A stretch of 64,000 nucleotides of DNA. Origin: Halomarina oriensis (GTDB lineage Archaea; Halobacteriota; Halobacteria; Halobacteriales; Haloarculaceae). Where the stretch lies: contig NZ_WSZK01000015.1 in assembly GCF_009791395.1 (NCBI RefSeq), positions 682,001-746,000 on the forward strand, written 5' to 3'. The translations under genes and the position numbers were made by a program. A model generated the notes under the pieces. The model saw only the letters and a program-made list of their open reading frames with translations. It ran no database searches and had not been told where the DNA came from. Shown here in pieces: positions 17,124 to 26,714 of the stretch; the stretch's first letter is position 1, and every line of letters begins with the position of its first letter.

Positions 17124-17972
17124 GCCTTTCTCTATCGGCGCACCGACGAGGTTCCCCCACTCGGTCCACGACCCGTCGTAGTTGACGACGTCGTCGTAGC
17201 CCAGCAGTTCGTGGAGCGCGAACCACGCGATGGAGGAGCGCTCGCCGATACGGCAGTACGCGACCACCTTGTCGTCGTCGGTGACGCCCTCGCTCTCGTA
17301 CATCTCGCGCAGTTCGTCGGCCGATTTGAAGGTGCCGTCGTCGTTGACCGTCGCGGCCCACGAGATGTTCGACGCGCCGGGGATGTGGCCGCCGCGCTGG
17401 GCGGTCTCCTGCAGTCCGGGTGGCGCGAGAATCTCGCCACGGAACTCCTCGGGCGAGCGGACGTCGACCATCGGGATGCCCGCGTTCATCGCGTCCTCGA
17501 CGTCGCCGCGGTACGCGCGGATGGACTCGTCGGGGTCGTTCGCCGAGTACTCCTGTGCCGGGAACTCGGGGACGTCGGTGGTCGTCGGGTAGTCGTTGTC
17601 CAGCCAGTAGTCGCGCCCGCCGTTCATGAGGCGGACGTCCTCGTGACCGAAGTACTTGAACTGCCAGTAGGTGTAGGCGGCGAACCAGTTCGAGTTGTCG
17701 CCGTAGAGGACGACGGTGGAGTCGTTGGCGATGCCGTGACTGCCCAGCAGGTCCTCGAAGTCGTCTTTCTCCAGCACGTCGCGTTCGGTCTGGTCTTGCA
17801 ACTGGGTCTCCCAGTTGAAGCCGATGGCACCGGGCGCGTGGCCCTCGTCGTACGCCTCGGTGTCCACGTCGACTTCTACCAGTCGATACTCGGGGTCGTC
17901 GCTCCGGAACTCGTCGAGGTGCTCCTCCACCCAGTCGGCCGAGACGAGCACGTCGTTCGCGTAATCACTCAT
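17112..17972 (-). CDS. thiosulfate sulfurtransferase, two rhodanese domains
   Basis: The 286-aa enzyme has an inactive N-terminal rhodanese domain (about 8-130, including HAPGAIGFNWE) and a catalytic C-terminal domain with HIPGASNISW and active-site C240 in AYCRIGERSS. It transfers sulfane sulfur from thiosulfate or 3-mercaptopyruvate to a thiophilic acceptor. A TATA box (GGATATAGC on the minus strand, about 18001-18008) lies about 30 bases before the ATG, indicating a leaderless transcript. It is divergent from a second two-domain sulfurtransferase. Confidence 0.88.
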   Translation of the reverse strand: MSDYANDVLVSADWVEEHLDEFRSDDPEYRLVEVDVDTEAYDEGHAPGAIGFNWETQLQDQTERDVLEKDDFEDLLGSHGIANDSTVVLYGDNSNWFAAYTYWQFKYFGHEDVRLMNGGRDYWLDNDYPTTTDVPEFPAQEYSANDPDESIRAYRGDVEDAMNAGIPMVDVRSPEEFRGEILAPPGLQETAQRGGHIPGASNISWAATVNDDGTFKSADELREMYESEGVTDDDKVVAYCRIGERSSIAWFALHELLGYDDVVNYDGSWTEWGNLVGAPIEKGEAE

Positions 17973-18183
17973 AATGCACCGGAACGTTACGTCAGCGGGG
18001 CTATATCCGTGTTACTGCCGGTCGAATTGGCCGCACGTTCCGTCTCCCGGAAACGGTTGCCGCATCACGGGACGGTCGGGGAGCCGAGACGACCACTGAC
18101 GGCTCTCTCGCGGTAGAGCCAGCAAATAGTGCAGGTATCTCCGAGCGGGGAACGGTGAAGTCCCGGCCAACGCAACTGCCGGC

Positions 18184-18990
18184 ATGGATTTCGCGGCCGC
18201 CGACTGGGTCGAATCGAAGGGTGACGAACTGCATCGCGTCGACGTCCGGGAGGACTGGGAGTACGACGGTATCGGCCACCTGCCGGAGGCGGTGAACGTC
18301 CCGTTCGACAGCTACCGGGCCGACGCTCACGCCGCCGACGGTGGCGAGGGCGAGGCGGGGATGCTCCCCGGTGCCGAGCGGTTCGCCGAGGTGATGGGCG
18401 CGGCGGGCATCTCACGCGACGACGGCCTGGTCGCCTACGACGACACGCACGGCGTCTTCGCGGCACGTCTGCTCGTCACCTGTGAACTGTACGGCCACGA
18501 CCCCGACCACCTCCACCTGCTCGACGGCGACTACTCGTCGTGGGTTCGTGACTACCCGACCAGCCAGGAGACGGTCGACCCCGACCCCGCGACCTACGAG
18601 GCACGGTTCGACCCCGACGGGCCGCTGGTCCAGGCGGACGTGGTCGAAGCGGCGCTCGACGACCCCGACGCGGTAGTCGTCGACACGCGCGAGGGGTGGG
18701 AGTACGACGAGGCACACCTCCCCGGCGCGGTCCGTCTCGACTGGCAGGAACTGGTCGACGGCGACACGCGTGGCCTGCGACCGACGTCCGAGCTCCGTGA
18801 CCTGCTCGAGGAGCGAGGTATCGACCCGGAGGGGCGCGTCGTCCTCTACTGCAACACCGCCCGACGCATCAGTCACACCTACGTCGCGCTCCGACAGCTG
18901 GGCTACGCGGACCTCGCGTTCTACGAAGGGTCCCTGACGGAGTGGGAGGAGGAGGGGAGACCGCTCGAATCGAACGAGCGCGCGGAGTAG
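18184..18990 (+). CDS. second two-domain rhodanese-type sulfurtransferase
   Basis: The 268-aa protein repeats the architecture of its divergent neighbour: an N-terminal rhodanese domain (VDVREDWEYDGIGHLPEAVN) and a C-terminal domain (VDTREGWEYDEAHLPGAVRL) with active-site C223 in LYCNTARRISH. The active loop CNTARR differs from CRIGER of the neighbour, suggesting a different acceptor or donor. Both are probably cytosolic. It ends two bases before the stop of the convergent transporter gene. Confidence 0.85.
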   Translation: MDFAAADWVESKGDELHRVDVREDWEYDGIGHLPEAVNVPFDSYRADAHAADGGEGEAGMLPGAERFAEVMGAAGISRDDGLVAYDDTHGVFAARLLVTCELYGHDPDHLHLLDGDYSSWVRDYPTSQETVDPDPATYEARFDPDGPLVQADVVEAALDDPDAVVVDTREGWEYDEAHLPGAVRLDWQELVDGDTRGLRPTSELRDLLEERGIDPEGRVVLYCNTARRISHTYVALRQLGYADLAFYEGSLTEWEEEGRPLESNERAE

Positions 18991-18992
18991 GA

Positions 18993-20171
18993 CTACTGCG
19001 AGGCGGGGCCGTCGCGGTCGGTCGAGGGGCCGCCTGTAGACGCGCCACCGTCGGCCGACGAGTCGTCCGCGACGGTCGAGTCGCCGGGCGCCTCCGACCC
19101 GGCGGCCCCCGCGTCGTCCGTGCCGACCACCCCTTCACCCTCGGGCGTGGCGTCCAGGTCGTCGTCCTCGCTCGCCTCCTCGGGCGTCGACTGCTCGGAC
19201 GCGATGAGTTCGACGACCTCGATGACGAGCGCGACGACCAGCGGCCCCATGATGAAGCCGATAGCGCCGACGGTGAGGATTCCGCCGACGAACCCGATGA
19301 AGTAGAGGCTCGTCGGGAGGTCCGCCGCCCAGGAGGCGAGTCGCGGCCGGATGACCGCGTCGGGCACCGCGCCGATGAGAACCCCCCCACCGACGAGGAC
19401 GAGGACGGCTCGCGTCCCGTCGCCCGCCGCCAGGTCGACGAGGGCGAGGACGACGACGAGCACGGTCGGCCCGAGCACGGGGACGAACTGGAGCAGCCCC
19501 GCGATGATGGCGAGGGTGAACAGCGACTCGTAGCCCAGTGCGTAGAAGACGACGAGCGCGACGACGCCCGTCCCGAACGCCGTCGCGGCCTGCAGCACGT
19601 AGATACCGTACAGGGTGTCGCGGATGCGCTCGTTGAGCGCGACGAGGATGTCGTGGTACGCCTCGGGGACGACTCGCTGAACACTCCGACCGGTCGCACC
19701 GGGGCGCAACAGGAGGCCGAACAGCAGGATGGCGAACAGCACGAGTTTGAGCGCGACGACGGGGAGCGCGGGCGCGACACTCGTCGCAAGCCCTTGCAAC
19801 GCGGCGGTGACCACCGCGATAGCCTCCGACAGTTCGAGGGCGTAGGTCATCCCGGCCAGGTCGAGCGACAGCGTGTCGGGGAGCGACTCGACCAGCGCGA
19901 GCGCCGAGTCCCAGCGCTGGTAGAGCAGATAGCCCAGCGCGGCGACGACGAACACGACGACGAGGAACGCTCCTACCGTCACCAGCGCGCTCGCGACCCG
20001 CCTGGAGAGACCACGACCGACCAGTCGGTTGCGGACCGGGACGAGGACGTACGCGACGGTGATGGCGAAGAAGACCGTCCCGACCACCTCCCAGAGGACG
20101 TACGCGGCGGCCAGCGAGAACAACACCAGCAGTACCGCGAGGACGTTTCGTCGACGTCGAGCGAGGTGCAT
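18993..20171 (-). CDS. AI-2E family transporter (PF01594 type)
   Basis: The 392-aa protein has about eight membrane helices. The typical middle is GYESLFTLAIIAGLLQFVP followed by LGPTVLVVVLALV and IRPRLASWAADLP. Family members include AI-2 exporters and sodium/proton antiporters, so the substrate is open. The last about 75 residues form an acidic, Ser/Gly-rich cytosolic tail. I start at MHLARRRRN (20171), right before the first helix; the longer frame upstream is low-complexity and overlaps the promoter of thiB. Confidence 0.75.
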   Translation of the reverse strand: MHLARRRRNVLAVLLVLFSLAAAYVLWEVVGTVFFAITVAYVLVPVRNRLVGRGLSRRVASALVTVGAFLVVVFVVAALGYLLYQRWDSALALVESLPDTLSLDLAGMTYALELSEAIAVVTAALQGLATSVAPALPVVALKLVLFAILLFGLLLRPGATGRSVQRVVPEAYHDILVALNERIRDTLYGIYVLQAATAFGTGVVALVVFYALGYESLFTLAIIAGLLQFVPVLGPTVLVVVLALVDLAAGDGTRAVLVLVGGGVLIGAVPDAVIRPRLASWAADLPTSLYFIGFVGGILTVGAIGFIMGPLVVALVIEVVELIASEQSTPEEASEDDDLDATPEGEGVVGTDDAGAAGSEAPGDSTVADDSSADGGASTGGPSTDRDGPASQ

Positions 20172-20262
20172 AGCACGTGCAAGGTGCCCGAAGTAGTAAT
20201 CAGTTCGCCGCCGGGCGGCGACACCGCGGAACGTAAGTACCACCGAGAGAAACAACCGAGTA

Positions 20263-21387
20263 ATGAAACGACGCAGTTTCCTCCTGACCGCCGGCGCGGG
20301 GACCGCGGCCCTCGCCGGGTGTCTCGGCGACGACGGCGGCGAGACGAACGGGACGGGCGACACGACCGACGGTGACGGCGAGACGAGGACCGAGACGACG
20401 GCCGGGACGACCACCGGGTCGAGCGACGGGGGCGACGAGACGCTCGTCGTCGCCACCTACCCGACGTGGGTCGAGGGCGACAGCCCCGCCGGTGCGTGGG
20501 TCAAAGAGCGCTTCGAGGCCGAACACGGCGCGACCGTCGAGTACACCACCCCCGACTCGCGGTTCAACTACTACCTCGGCCGGGCGGCACAGGGTGCGCC
20601 TATCGACGCCGACCTGTTCCTCGGGCTGAACGTCGACGACCTGATTCGCCTGGACGACGAGGTGGACGACGAGGTGTTCACGCCGCTGTCGGTGGACGCC
20701 CCCATCAAGGAGACCCTCCAGTTCGACCCGCAGGGGCGGGCGATTCCCTACGACACCGGTCTCATCAGTCTGGTCTACGACGAGACCGCCGTCGAGGCCC
20801 CCGCGACGTTCGACGACCTGCTGGCCGACGAGTACCGCGGCGACCTGCTCGCCCAGAACGCCCAGTCGAGCGCGACCGGTCGGGCGTTCATGCTCCACAC
20901 GGTCAAGGAGAAGGGGCCGGACGGCTACCTCGACTACTGGCGAGGGTTGCAGGACAACGAGGTGCGCATCCTCGGCAACTGGAGCGACTCGTACACCGCC
21001 TACGAGAACGGCGAGGCACCGATGGTGGTCTCGTACTCGACCGACCAGGTGTACGCCCACCGCAACGACGCCGACCTCTCGCGCCACCAGGTCGGCTTCC
21101 TGAACGGCGAGGGCTACGCCAACCCCGAGGGCGTCGCCCGGTTCGCCGCCAGCGAACAGCAGGAGCTCGCGGCGACGTTCGTGGAGTTCCTGCTGACGCC
21201 CGAAGCACAGGGTCAGATCGCCCAGCGCAACGTCCAGTACCCCGCGACGACGAACGCCGACCTCCCCGAGGAGTTCCAGCAGTACACGTTCGAACCGGAG
21301 ACCGCCGTGACGTTCACCTACGAGGAACTCAAGGGGAACGTGGACGAATGGGTCGACCAGTGGGCACGCGAGATCGCACAGGGCTGA
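20263..21387 (+). CDS. thiB: thiamine ABC transporter substrate-binding lipoprotein
   Basis: The 374-aa precursor has an RRSFLLTAG twin-arginine-like signal, lipobox LAGC (about residue 20) and a Thr/Gly/Asp-rich linker to about residue 58. The binding domain contains VVATYPTWV, ADLFLGLN, NWSDSYTAYENGEAPMVVSY and YPATTNADLPEEF, the pattern of thiamine/TPP-binding TbpA proteins. It starts a three-gene importer with thiP and an ATPase. I see no THI-box (CUGAGA) riboswitch in the leader; the divergent promoter region has GC palindromes instead. Confidence 0.85.
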   Translation: MKRRSFLLTAGAGTAALAGCLGDDGGETNGTGDTTDGDGETRTETTAGTTTGSSDGGDETLVVATYPTWVEGDSPAGAWVKERFEAEHGATVEYTTPDSRFNYYLGRAAQGAPIDADLFLGLNVDDLIRLDDEVDDEVFTPLSVDAPIKETLQFDPQGRAIPYDTGLISLVYDETAVEAPATFDDLLADEYRGDLLAQNAQSSATGRAFMLHTVKEKGPDGYLDYWRGLQDNEVRILGNWSDSYTAYENGEAPMVVSYSTDQVYAHRNDADLSRHQVGFLNGEGYANPEGVARFAASEQQELAATFVEFLLTPEAQGQIAQRNVQYPATTNADLPEEFQQYTFEPETAVTFTYEELKGNVDEWVDQWAREIAQG

Positions 21388-21438
21388 GCGGGGTGTCGCG
21401 GTGAGCGCCGCCCGTCGCCAGCGGGACGGAGACCAGCG

Positions 21439-23226
21439 GTGAATCCCGCCGACGGCCCGTTCGACCGACTGAACCTCGACCGCGAACGGGTCGGTCGCCT
21501 GCTGGCGACCCTCGTCGTCGGCGCGTTCCTGACGGCCATGCTCTACTACCCGGTCGCCAGCGTGCTCGTCGAAGCCGTCACGGACGACGGCCGACCGACG
21601 CTCACACCGGTGCTCACCGTCCTCACCGACCCGTTCTACACCGGCGCACTGGCGTCGGTGCTCGCGGCTCCCGGTACTCTGCTCGCCGGCCTCGTGGCGT
21701 GGGCGGCCAGCGGGTTCGCGTGGCCGGGGTTCGGCCTCGTCGGGTTCACCGCGTGGCAGGCGTTGCTCTCGACGGTGGCGAGCGTCGCCCTCGGCCTGCC
21801 GGGCGCGTACGTCCTCGCACGCTTCGAGTTCCGGGGGCGAGAGACCGTCCGGTCGCTGACCGCCGTCCCGTTCGTGTTGCCCTCCATCATGGTCGCCGTC
21901 GGTTTCGTCGCCACGTTCGGCATCCAGGGCACCGTCAGCGACGCGTTCGCGGCGGTGGGACTCTCGCGGTTCTCACTGGTGTTCACGCTCGAACTCGTCG
22001 TGCTGGCCCACGCCTTCTACAACGCGCCGCTCGTGGTCCGCATCGTGAGTGCTGCCGCCGAACGACTCGACACCCGCACCCTCGAAGTGGCCCGCGCCAG
22101 CGGCGCGTCGCGGTGGCGCGCGACGTGGGACGTGCTCGTCCCGCAACTGGTGCCCGCGCTCGGCACGGCCGCGCTGTTGACGTTCGTGTTCACCTTCCAG
22201 TCGTTCGCCATCGTGCTGGCGCTGGGCGGCCTCGAACTCGCCACCGTCGAGGTGTGGGTGTTCAGCCTCGTGCGCTCGTTCGACCTCCAGGAGGCCGCCG
22301 CGCTGGCGGCCGTCGAGGCGGCCATCTCGCTCGCGCTCACCTACGCCTACCTCCGCTACGAGGCCCAGCAGGCCCGTTCGACCAGCGGGCCGACACTCGA
22401 CCGAATCCGGTTCGGAGAGGCGTCGCCGCTCGCTCGCCGAGCGGTCGGCGCGTACGGCCTGCTCGCGTTCGTCGTCTTCGGCCTCCCGCTGGTGAGCATG
22501 GTCGCCGAGAGCCTGTTCGGCCCGAACGGCCTCACCCTGCGGTACTACCGCTTCCTCGTCGAACAGCAGGCCACCGCGGCGAGTTTCCAGACCAGACCCC
22601 TGACTGCAGTCCGCAACTCGCTGGTGTTCGGCGCGGGCACGCTCGTCGTCGCCGTCCCGCTGGGCGTGACCGTCTCGCTGTTGACCGCGCGTGGCGGTCG
22701 CCTCGCACAGGTCGGCGGGACGCTCGCGTTCGTCCCGTTCGCGGTCAGTGGTGTCGTCGTCGGCCTCGGCCTGCTCCAGTCGCTCGTGTTCGGCACCGTC
22801 GTGTTCGGCCACCGCATCGTCGTCACGGGCGCGGTGGCCATCGTCGCGGCCCACGCCGTCGGCGCGTACCCGTTCGTCACCCGGTCGGTGTCGCCGCTGC
22901 TGGCGCGTCTCGACCCATCGCTCCCGGAGGTGGCCCGCGCGAGCGGAGCGAGTCGTCTCCGGGCGCTGTGGGACGTCGAACTCCCGCTGGTGGCCGGCGG
23001 CGTACTCGCGGGCGCGGCGTTCGCGTTCGCCATCTCCGTCGGCGAGTTCGACGCGACGGTCATCCTCGCGGAGAACTCCGGGAGCTACACGATGCCCGTC
23101 GCCGTCGAGCGCTACCTCAGCGAACGCTCGCTGGGCCCGCCCAGCGCGATGGGGACCGTCCTGCTCGTCGTGACGGCGGCGAGTTTCGTCGTCATCGACC
23201 GCCTCGGGGGTGCGTTCGATGGCTGA
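21439..23226 (+). CDS. thiP: thiamine ABC transporter permease, fused double unit
   Basis: The 595-aa permease has about twelve helices arranged as two repeats. Each has an EAA loop: LEVARASGASRWRATWDVLVP near 215-235 and PEVARASGASRLRALWDVELP near 495-515, the second docking site for the ATPase. A fused duplicate is typical of ThiP. It starts at GTG, 51 nt after thiB, and overlaps the ATPase gene by 8 nt. Confidence 0.87.
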   Translation: MNPADGPFDRLNLDRERVGRLLATLVVGAFLTAMLYYPVASVLVEAVTDDGRPTLTPVLTVLTDPFYTGALASVLAAPGTLLAGLVAWAASGFAWPGFGLVGFTAWQALLSTVASVALGLPGAYVLARFEFRGRETVRSLTAVPFVLPSIMVAVGFVATFGIQGTVSDAFAAVGLSRFSLVFTLELVVLAHAFYNAPLVVRIVSAAAERLDTRTLEVARASGASRWRATWDVLVPQLVPALGTAALLTFVFTFQSFAIVLALGGLELATVEVWVFSLVRSFDLQEAAALAAVEAAISLALTYAYLRYEAQQARSTSGPTLDRIRFGEASPLARRAVGAYGLLAFVVFGLPLVSMVAESLFGPNGLTLRYYRFLVEQQATAASFQTRPLTAVRNSLVFGAGTLVVAVPLGVTVSLLTARGGRLAQVGGTLAFVPFAVSGVVVGLGLLQSLVFGTVVFGHRIVVTGAVAIVAAHAVGAYPFVTRSVSPLLARLDPSLPEVARASGASRLRALWDVELPLVAGGVLAGAAFAFAISVGEFDATVILAENSGSYTMPVAVERYLSERSLGPPSAMGTVLLVVTAASFVVIDRLGGAFDG

Positions 23227-24304
23227 CGTGCGCCTGTCGGGCGTCGAGAAACGCTACGGCGACACCCGCGCGCTCGGCCCCGTCGACCTGCACGTCGATG
23301 ACGGCGAGTTCTTCACCCTCGTCGGCCCCTCCGGGTGCGGGAAGACGACGACCCTGCGCCTCGTCGCGGGGTTCGAAGCGCCGACGGCGGGCGAGGTGAC
23401 CATCGGCGAGCGGTCGATGGCGAGCGTCCCGCCCGAGAAGCGCGACGTGGGCGTCGTCCCCCAGCAGTACGCGCTGTTCCCCCACATGAGCGTCCGCGAG
23501 AACGTCCGCTACCCGCTGAAGTTCCGCGACCCACCGGGCGGCGACGCCGACGCGCGCGTCGACGACCTGCTGGACCTGGTGGGGCTCACCGGACTGGGCG
23601 ACCGGGACCCGGAGGACCTCTCGGGTGGCCAGCGCCAGCGCGTCGCCCTCGCCCGTGCGCTCGCGCCGAGTCCCGAACTCCTCCTGCTCGACGAACCGAT
23701 GAGCGCGCTCGACGCGCGGTTGCGAGAACGACTCCGCCGCGAGGTGCGGCGCATCCAGCGCGAACTGGGTGTGACGACCGTCTACGTCACTCACGACCAG
23801 GAGGAGGCACTGGCGGTGTCCGACCGCGTCGCGGTGATGAACGACGGCCGGGTCGAGCAGGTCGGCACGCCACGCGAGGTGTACGACGCGCCCGCGACCC
23901 GGTTCACGGCGGCGTTCGTCGGCGAGAACAACCTGTTCGACGGCGAGGTGGTCGAGCGAGTGGCGGGGGAGAGTGTTCCGGCGGCTGATGGCGGGCAACC
24001 TGACTCACTCGCCCGCGTCCGCCTCGACCGACTGGACGCGACGGTCACCGTCACACACGACGCCGCCGTGGGCGCGCAGGCGGCGTTCTCGGTCAGACCC
24101 GAGGCGTTCACGCTCGCGGCGGGCGGCGGTGAGCACGGCAACACGTTCACCGGACAGGTCCGCGAGACGGAGTTCCTCGGGACGGCGACTCGACTCACCG
24201 TCGACTGTGGCGACGTGTCGCTCGTCGTCAGGCTGGCGGCGGACGCCATCCCCTCGGGGACGGTGACGGTCGAGTTCGAACCTGACGCCGCCCGACCGCT
24301 CTGA
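23219..24304 (+). CDS. thiQ: ABC transporter ATPase of the thiamine importer
   Basis: The 361-aa subunit has Walker A GPSGCGKT (36-43), Q-loop VVPQQYALFPHMSV, signature LSGGQRQR, Walker B LLLLDEPMSALD and VTHDQEEALA. Residues after about 240 form a TOBE-type regulatory domain, so it resembles the longer PotA/FbpC class more than the short bacterial ThiQ. The operon assigns it to thiamine import; an iron or putrescine system is the alternative from sequence alone. Confidence 0.8.
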   Translation: MADVRLSGVEKRYGDTRALGPVDLHVDDGEFFTLVGPSGCGKTTTLRLVAGFEAPTAGEVTIGERSMASVPPEKRDVGVVPQQYALFPHMSVRENVRYPLKFRDPPGGDADARVDDLLDLVGLTGLGDRDPEDLSGGQRQRVALARALAPSPELLLLDEPMSALDARLRERLRREVRRIQRELGVTTVYVTHDQEEALAVSDRVAVMNDGRVEQVGTPREVYDAPATRFTAAFVGENNLFDGEVVERVAGESVPAADGGQPDSLARVRLDRLDATVTVTHDAAVGAQAAFSVRPEAFTLAAGGGEHGNTFTGQVRETEFLGTATRLTVDCGDVSLVVRLAADAIPSGTVTVEFEPDAARPL

Positions 24305-24346
24305 GTCGAGCGGAACCGAGAAGTGGCCGCTGGACGAAGGCGACGT

Positions 24347-24571
24347 ATGGTCCCCTCTCTCAGTGCCGAACAGCGACGCGGGATGACAGCGGCCCTGATC
24401 GGGTCGCTGTCCTGCCTCTCGATGGCGTGGTTCACCATCGTCGACGAACCGGGACGGTTGCAGAACGACACGATACTGGCCGGTGCGACTGCGACGTTCG
24501 CACTCTGTGCGCTGGTCGCGGGCGGTACGTTGCTCTTCGACCGTGTCGCCCCGTCGGAGACGACGACCTGA
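24347..24571 (+). CDS. small two-helix membrane protein, 74 aa
   Basis: Two hydrophobic segments, about residues 13-30 and 44-65, are joined by the polar stretch DEPGRLQNDT. The ATG at 24347 was taken because the extra upstream residues are basic and overlap the likely promoter. It ends two bases before the convergent methyltransferase. No family is recognised. Confidence 0.5.
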   Translation: MVPSLSAEQRRGMTAALIGSLSCLSMAWFTIVDEPGRLQNDTILAGATATFALCALVAGGTLLFDRVAPSETTT

Positions 24572-24573
24572 CG

Positions 24574-25254
24574 CTACGGCGCGACGCCGACCGTGAGCAG
24601 CGTCCCGAACACCCGGTAGCGTTCGACCATGTCCTCGCGCGTCTCCCAGCCCTCGTGGGGGAACTCCTCGGCGGGCGGAATCTCCGTCTCCTCGTCCGGG
24701 ATGGAGTCCTGCTCGGCGACGTACAGACCCGCTCGCTCGAACGCCTCGCGGTACTCCGCACGCGACCAGCGGGTCATCTCCACCGAGATGTTCTCCTGCC
24801 AGTCGTGGCTGTGGACGTTCTCCTCGTAGTAGTTGACGGCGCAGTAGAACGTCCCGCCCGGCTTCAGCACGCGAGCGACCTCTTCGAGCGTGTGGTCGGG
24901 GTCGGCGGCGTAGTAGAACGCCTCCATCGTCCAGACGTGGTCGAGCGAGTCGTCGGCGAACGGCAACGAATCGAAGTCTCCGACCACGAACCCCACGTCC
25001 GGGTCGTCGGTGTACGACCGCGCGTTGGCGGCCATCTCGGGCGACCCGTCGAGACCGTAGACGCGGCCAGCCTCCGTGGCTTCTCGAATCGCTCGCGGGA
25101 TGTAGCCCGACCCGGTCCCCAAATCGAGCACTCGGTCGCCCTCCTCGATGGGCATCCGGGCGAGAGCGTGTCTCGCGGTGTGCCAGTGGCGCTCTTCCAT
25201 CCCCTTGTCGCGGCCGTCGGCCGCCCACGCGTCGAACTCCTGACGAACGCTCAT
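24574..25254 (-). CDS. SAM-dependent methyltransferase, class I
   Basis: The 226-aa protein has the Rossmann-type motif I VLDLGTGSGYIP, an acidic residue after strand 2 (VYGLDGSPEM), motif II/III GDFDSLPFADDSLDHVW and the post-motif RVLKPGGTFYCAVN. This is the UbiE/COQ5-like Methyltransf_11 group. The C-terminal region (WETREDMVERYRVFG) may confer substrate choice, which is unknown. It is monocistronic and divergent from the membrane protein at 25359. Confidence 0.75.
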   Translation of the reverse strand: MSVRQEFDAWAADGRDKGMEERHWHTARHALARMPIEEGDRVLDLGTGSGYIPRAIREATEAGRVYGLDGSPEMAANARSYTDDPDVGFVVGDFDSLPFADDSLDHVWTMEAFYYAADPDHTLEEVARVLKPGGTFYCAVNYYEENVHSHDWQENISVEMTRWSRAEYREAFERAGLYVAEQDSIPDEETEIPPAEEFPHEGWETREDMVERYRVFGTLLTVGVAP

Positions 25255-25358
25255 GTGCAGGGCGCGTGGCCGGACGCCAAACCGATTGCGGAGTCACGGG
25301 CGAGAAAACCGAGAGACGAAGGCGGGAGGGTTATACCGACCGCTAGCCACGACCTTGC

Positions 25359-25799
25359 ATGGTCGGACCGCGTCGCCGCTTCAAGACCGCCGACGTCGCC
25401 CAGCAGTTGGTCGGTGGCTTCCTCCTCGCCGGCCCGTTCGTCGTCACCGCCGAAGTGTGGCAGTTGGCGAACAACATGCGCTGGTACCACGTCCTCGCCA
25501 CGGTCGGCATCGTCTTCGGCATCGGCTACGGAGCGCTGTACAAGGCCGACGCGGGGCGGGACCCCGACCGCGAGGTCGAAATCGCCGGGGTTCCGACGCG
25601 ATTCGTCTCGCTGATGGCCGTCTCCTTCGGGTCGGTGCTGGTCCTGGCGCTGGCGTTCAACGCCCCGAACACCTTCGCCGGGGACTTCCTGCAGGACGCT
25701 CCCGACCCGACGACGCTCGCGTTCTTCACGCTGAAGGCCACCGCTGTGGGAGCCATCTTCTCGGTGGTCGGCGCGGCCACGGCGGACTCCGTCTTCTGA
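25359..25799 (+). CDS. four-helix membrane protein (DUF2391-like)
   Basis: The 146-aa protein has hydrophobic segments at about 17-35, 46-62, 80-100 and 122-142. The loop sequences (WQLANNMRWYH, LKATAVGAIFSVVG) fit the TIGR02587/DUF2391 membrane proteins of haloarchaea. A TATA box (GGTTATACC, about 25328-25336) precedes the ATG by 23-31 bases. Function is unknown. Confidence 0.55.
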   Translation: MVGPRRRFKTADVAQQLVGGFLLAGPFVVTAEVWQLANNMRWYHVLATVGIVFGIGYGALYKADAGRDPDREVEIAGVPTRFVSLMAVSFGSVLVLALAFNAPNTFAGDFLQDAPDPTTLAFFTLKATAVGAIFSVVGAATADSVF

Positions 25800-25804
25800 A
25801 CGAC

Positions 25805-25850
25805 CTTTTATCCACGAATCGGGGACCTCCGGCCCCCGATAGGGTAAAAG
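25805..25850. terminator. bipartite hairpin between convergent genes
   Basis: An outer stem CTTTTATCC (25805-25813) pairs with GGGTAAAAG (25842-25850, one G-U), and an inner stem ATCGGGG (25818-25824) pairs with CCCCGAT (25834-25840). Read from either strand the stem is preceded or followed by a T4 run, so it could terminate both convergent genes. Confidence 0.55.
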
Positions 25851-26028
25851 CTCGATCAAAAGGATTCCCTCACCACCTCGGAGACTCGCTTCGCTCGTCT
25901 CCTCGATGGTTCAGTCACCCCGCTCGCTCCCTCCGGTCGCTCACGGCACAGCGGAACGACCGTTCGCTCGGTCTGCCGTCGCAGGCGCTCGTGGAACCGA
26001 GCGTCCGAGCCGAGAACGGCGACTCGGC

Positions 26029-26610
26029 TTACGAGAACTGCGACTCGACGCGACCGTCCGCTTCGAGTTCGATGACGCCGTCGAACAGGTCGCGGTAGCC
26101 GTCGACGACGTCGTCATCGTGGACCTCCTCGGCGACGTGGAAGATGCCGATGGCGTCGTGTTCCGCCAGCAGGTCGAGGATCTGCTCGACGGCGGTGCGG
26201 GTGCGCTCCTCGTCGGCGTAGTACGCCATCTCGGTGACGGAGTCGATGGAGATGCGCAGTTTCCCGTCGTGGGTCGTCAGGAACGTCTCGATGGCCTCGA
26301 CCATCCCGTCCAGGTCGTCGGGCGAGGAGACGTAGCGGATGTTCTGGCCCGAGCGCCGGGAGTAGCCACGCTCGATGGAGAGCGTGTCGAGGATGGTCGC
26401 TCTGGTCTCGTCGACCTCGTAGTACTCCAACTTCTGCTGGACCTCGCGGGCCGTCGTGCGCGTCGAGAGGATGAACAGGTAGTCGGTGTCGGTCTTGAAG
26501 AAGTCGGTGTCGATTCGGTCCGTCTCGCCGGTACTCGGGTGGAGTAGCATGATGCCGGTCCCCCCCGGCACGGTCTCGGGCGTCGTCTCGATGGCGAGCT
26601 CGTAGTCCAT
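26029..26610 (-). CDS. RecA/KaiC-like protein without a P-loop (HTR-like)
   Basis: The 193-aa protein has the strand-helix pattern of KaiC/RecA ATPases (DYLFILSTRTTAREVQQKLEYY; LRISIDSVTEMAYYADEERTRTAVEQIL). However, the Walker A GxxxxGKT is replaced by GGTGIMLLHP, so nucleotide hydrolysis is doubtful. Such degenerate KaiC-domain proteins are common in haloarchaea and thought to be signalling or regulatory partners. It lies upstream-adjacent to nothing on its strand except the permease 105 nt earlier. Confidence 0.5.
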   Translation of the reverse strand: MDYELAIETTPETVPGGTGIMLLHPSTGETDRIDTDFFKTDTDYLFILSTRTTAREVQQKLEYYEVDETRATILDTLSIERGYSRRSGQNIRYVSSPDDLDGMVEAIETFLTTHDGKLRISIDSVTEMAYYADEERTRTAVEQILDLLAEHDAIGIFHVAEEVHDDDVVDGYRDLFDGVIELEADGRVESQFS

Positions 26611-26714
26611 ACCACGTCCGCGTCCCGTGTTCTCTTAAATCTCAATATTCGTGTGTCGAGTTGCCACGGGGCGACGGTGCCGGCCGACGGCCTGTCGAAT
26701 CGGGACCGAGTCGG

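Noticed and set aside
20172-20262. A thiamine pyrophosphate riboswitch before thiB
   Set aside because: The leader lacks the CUGAGA core and the paired P2/P4 helices of THI elements; it contains only short GC palindromes and a TATA-like region.
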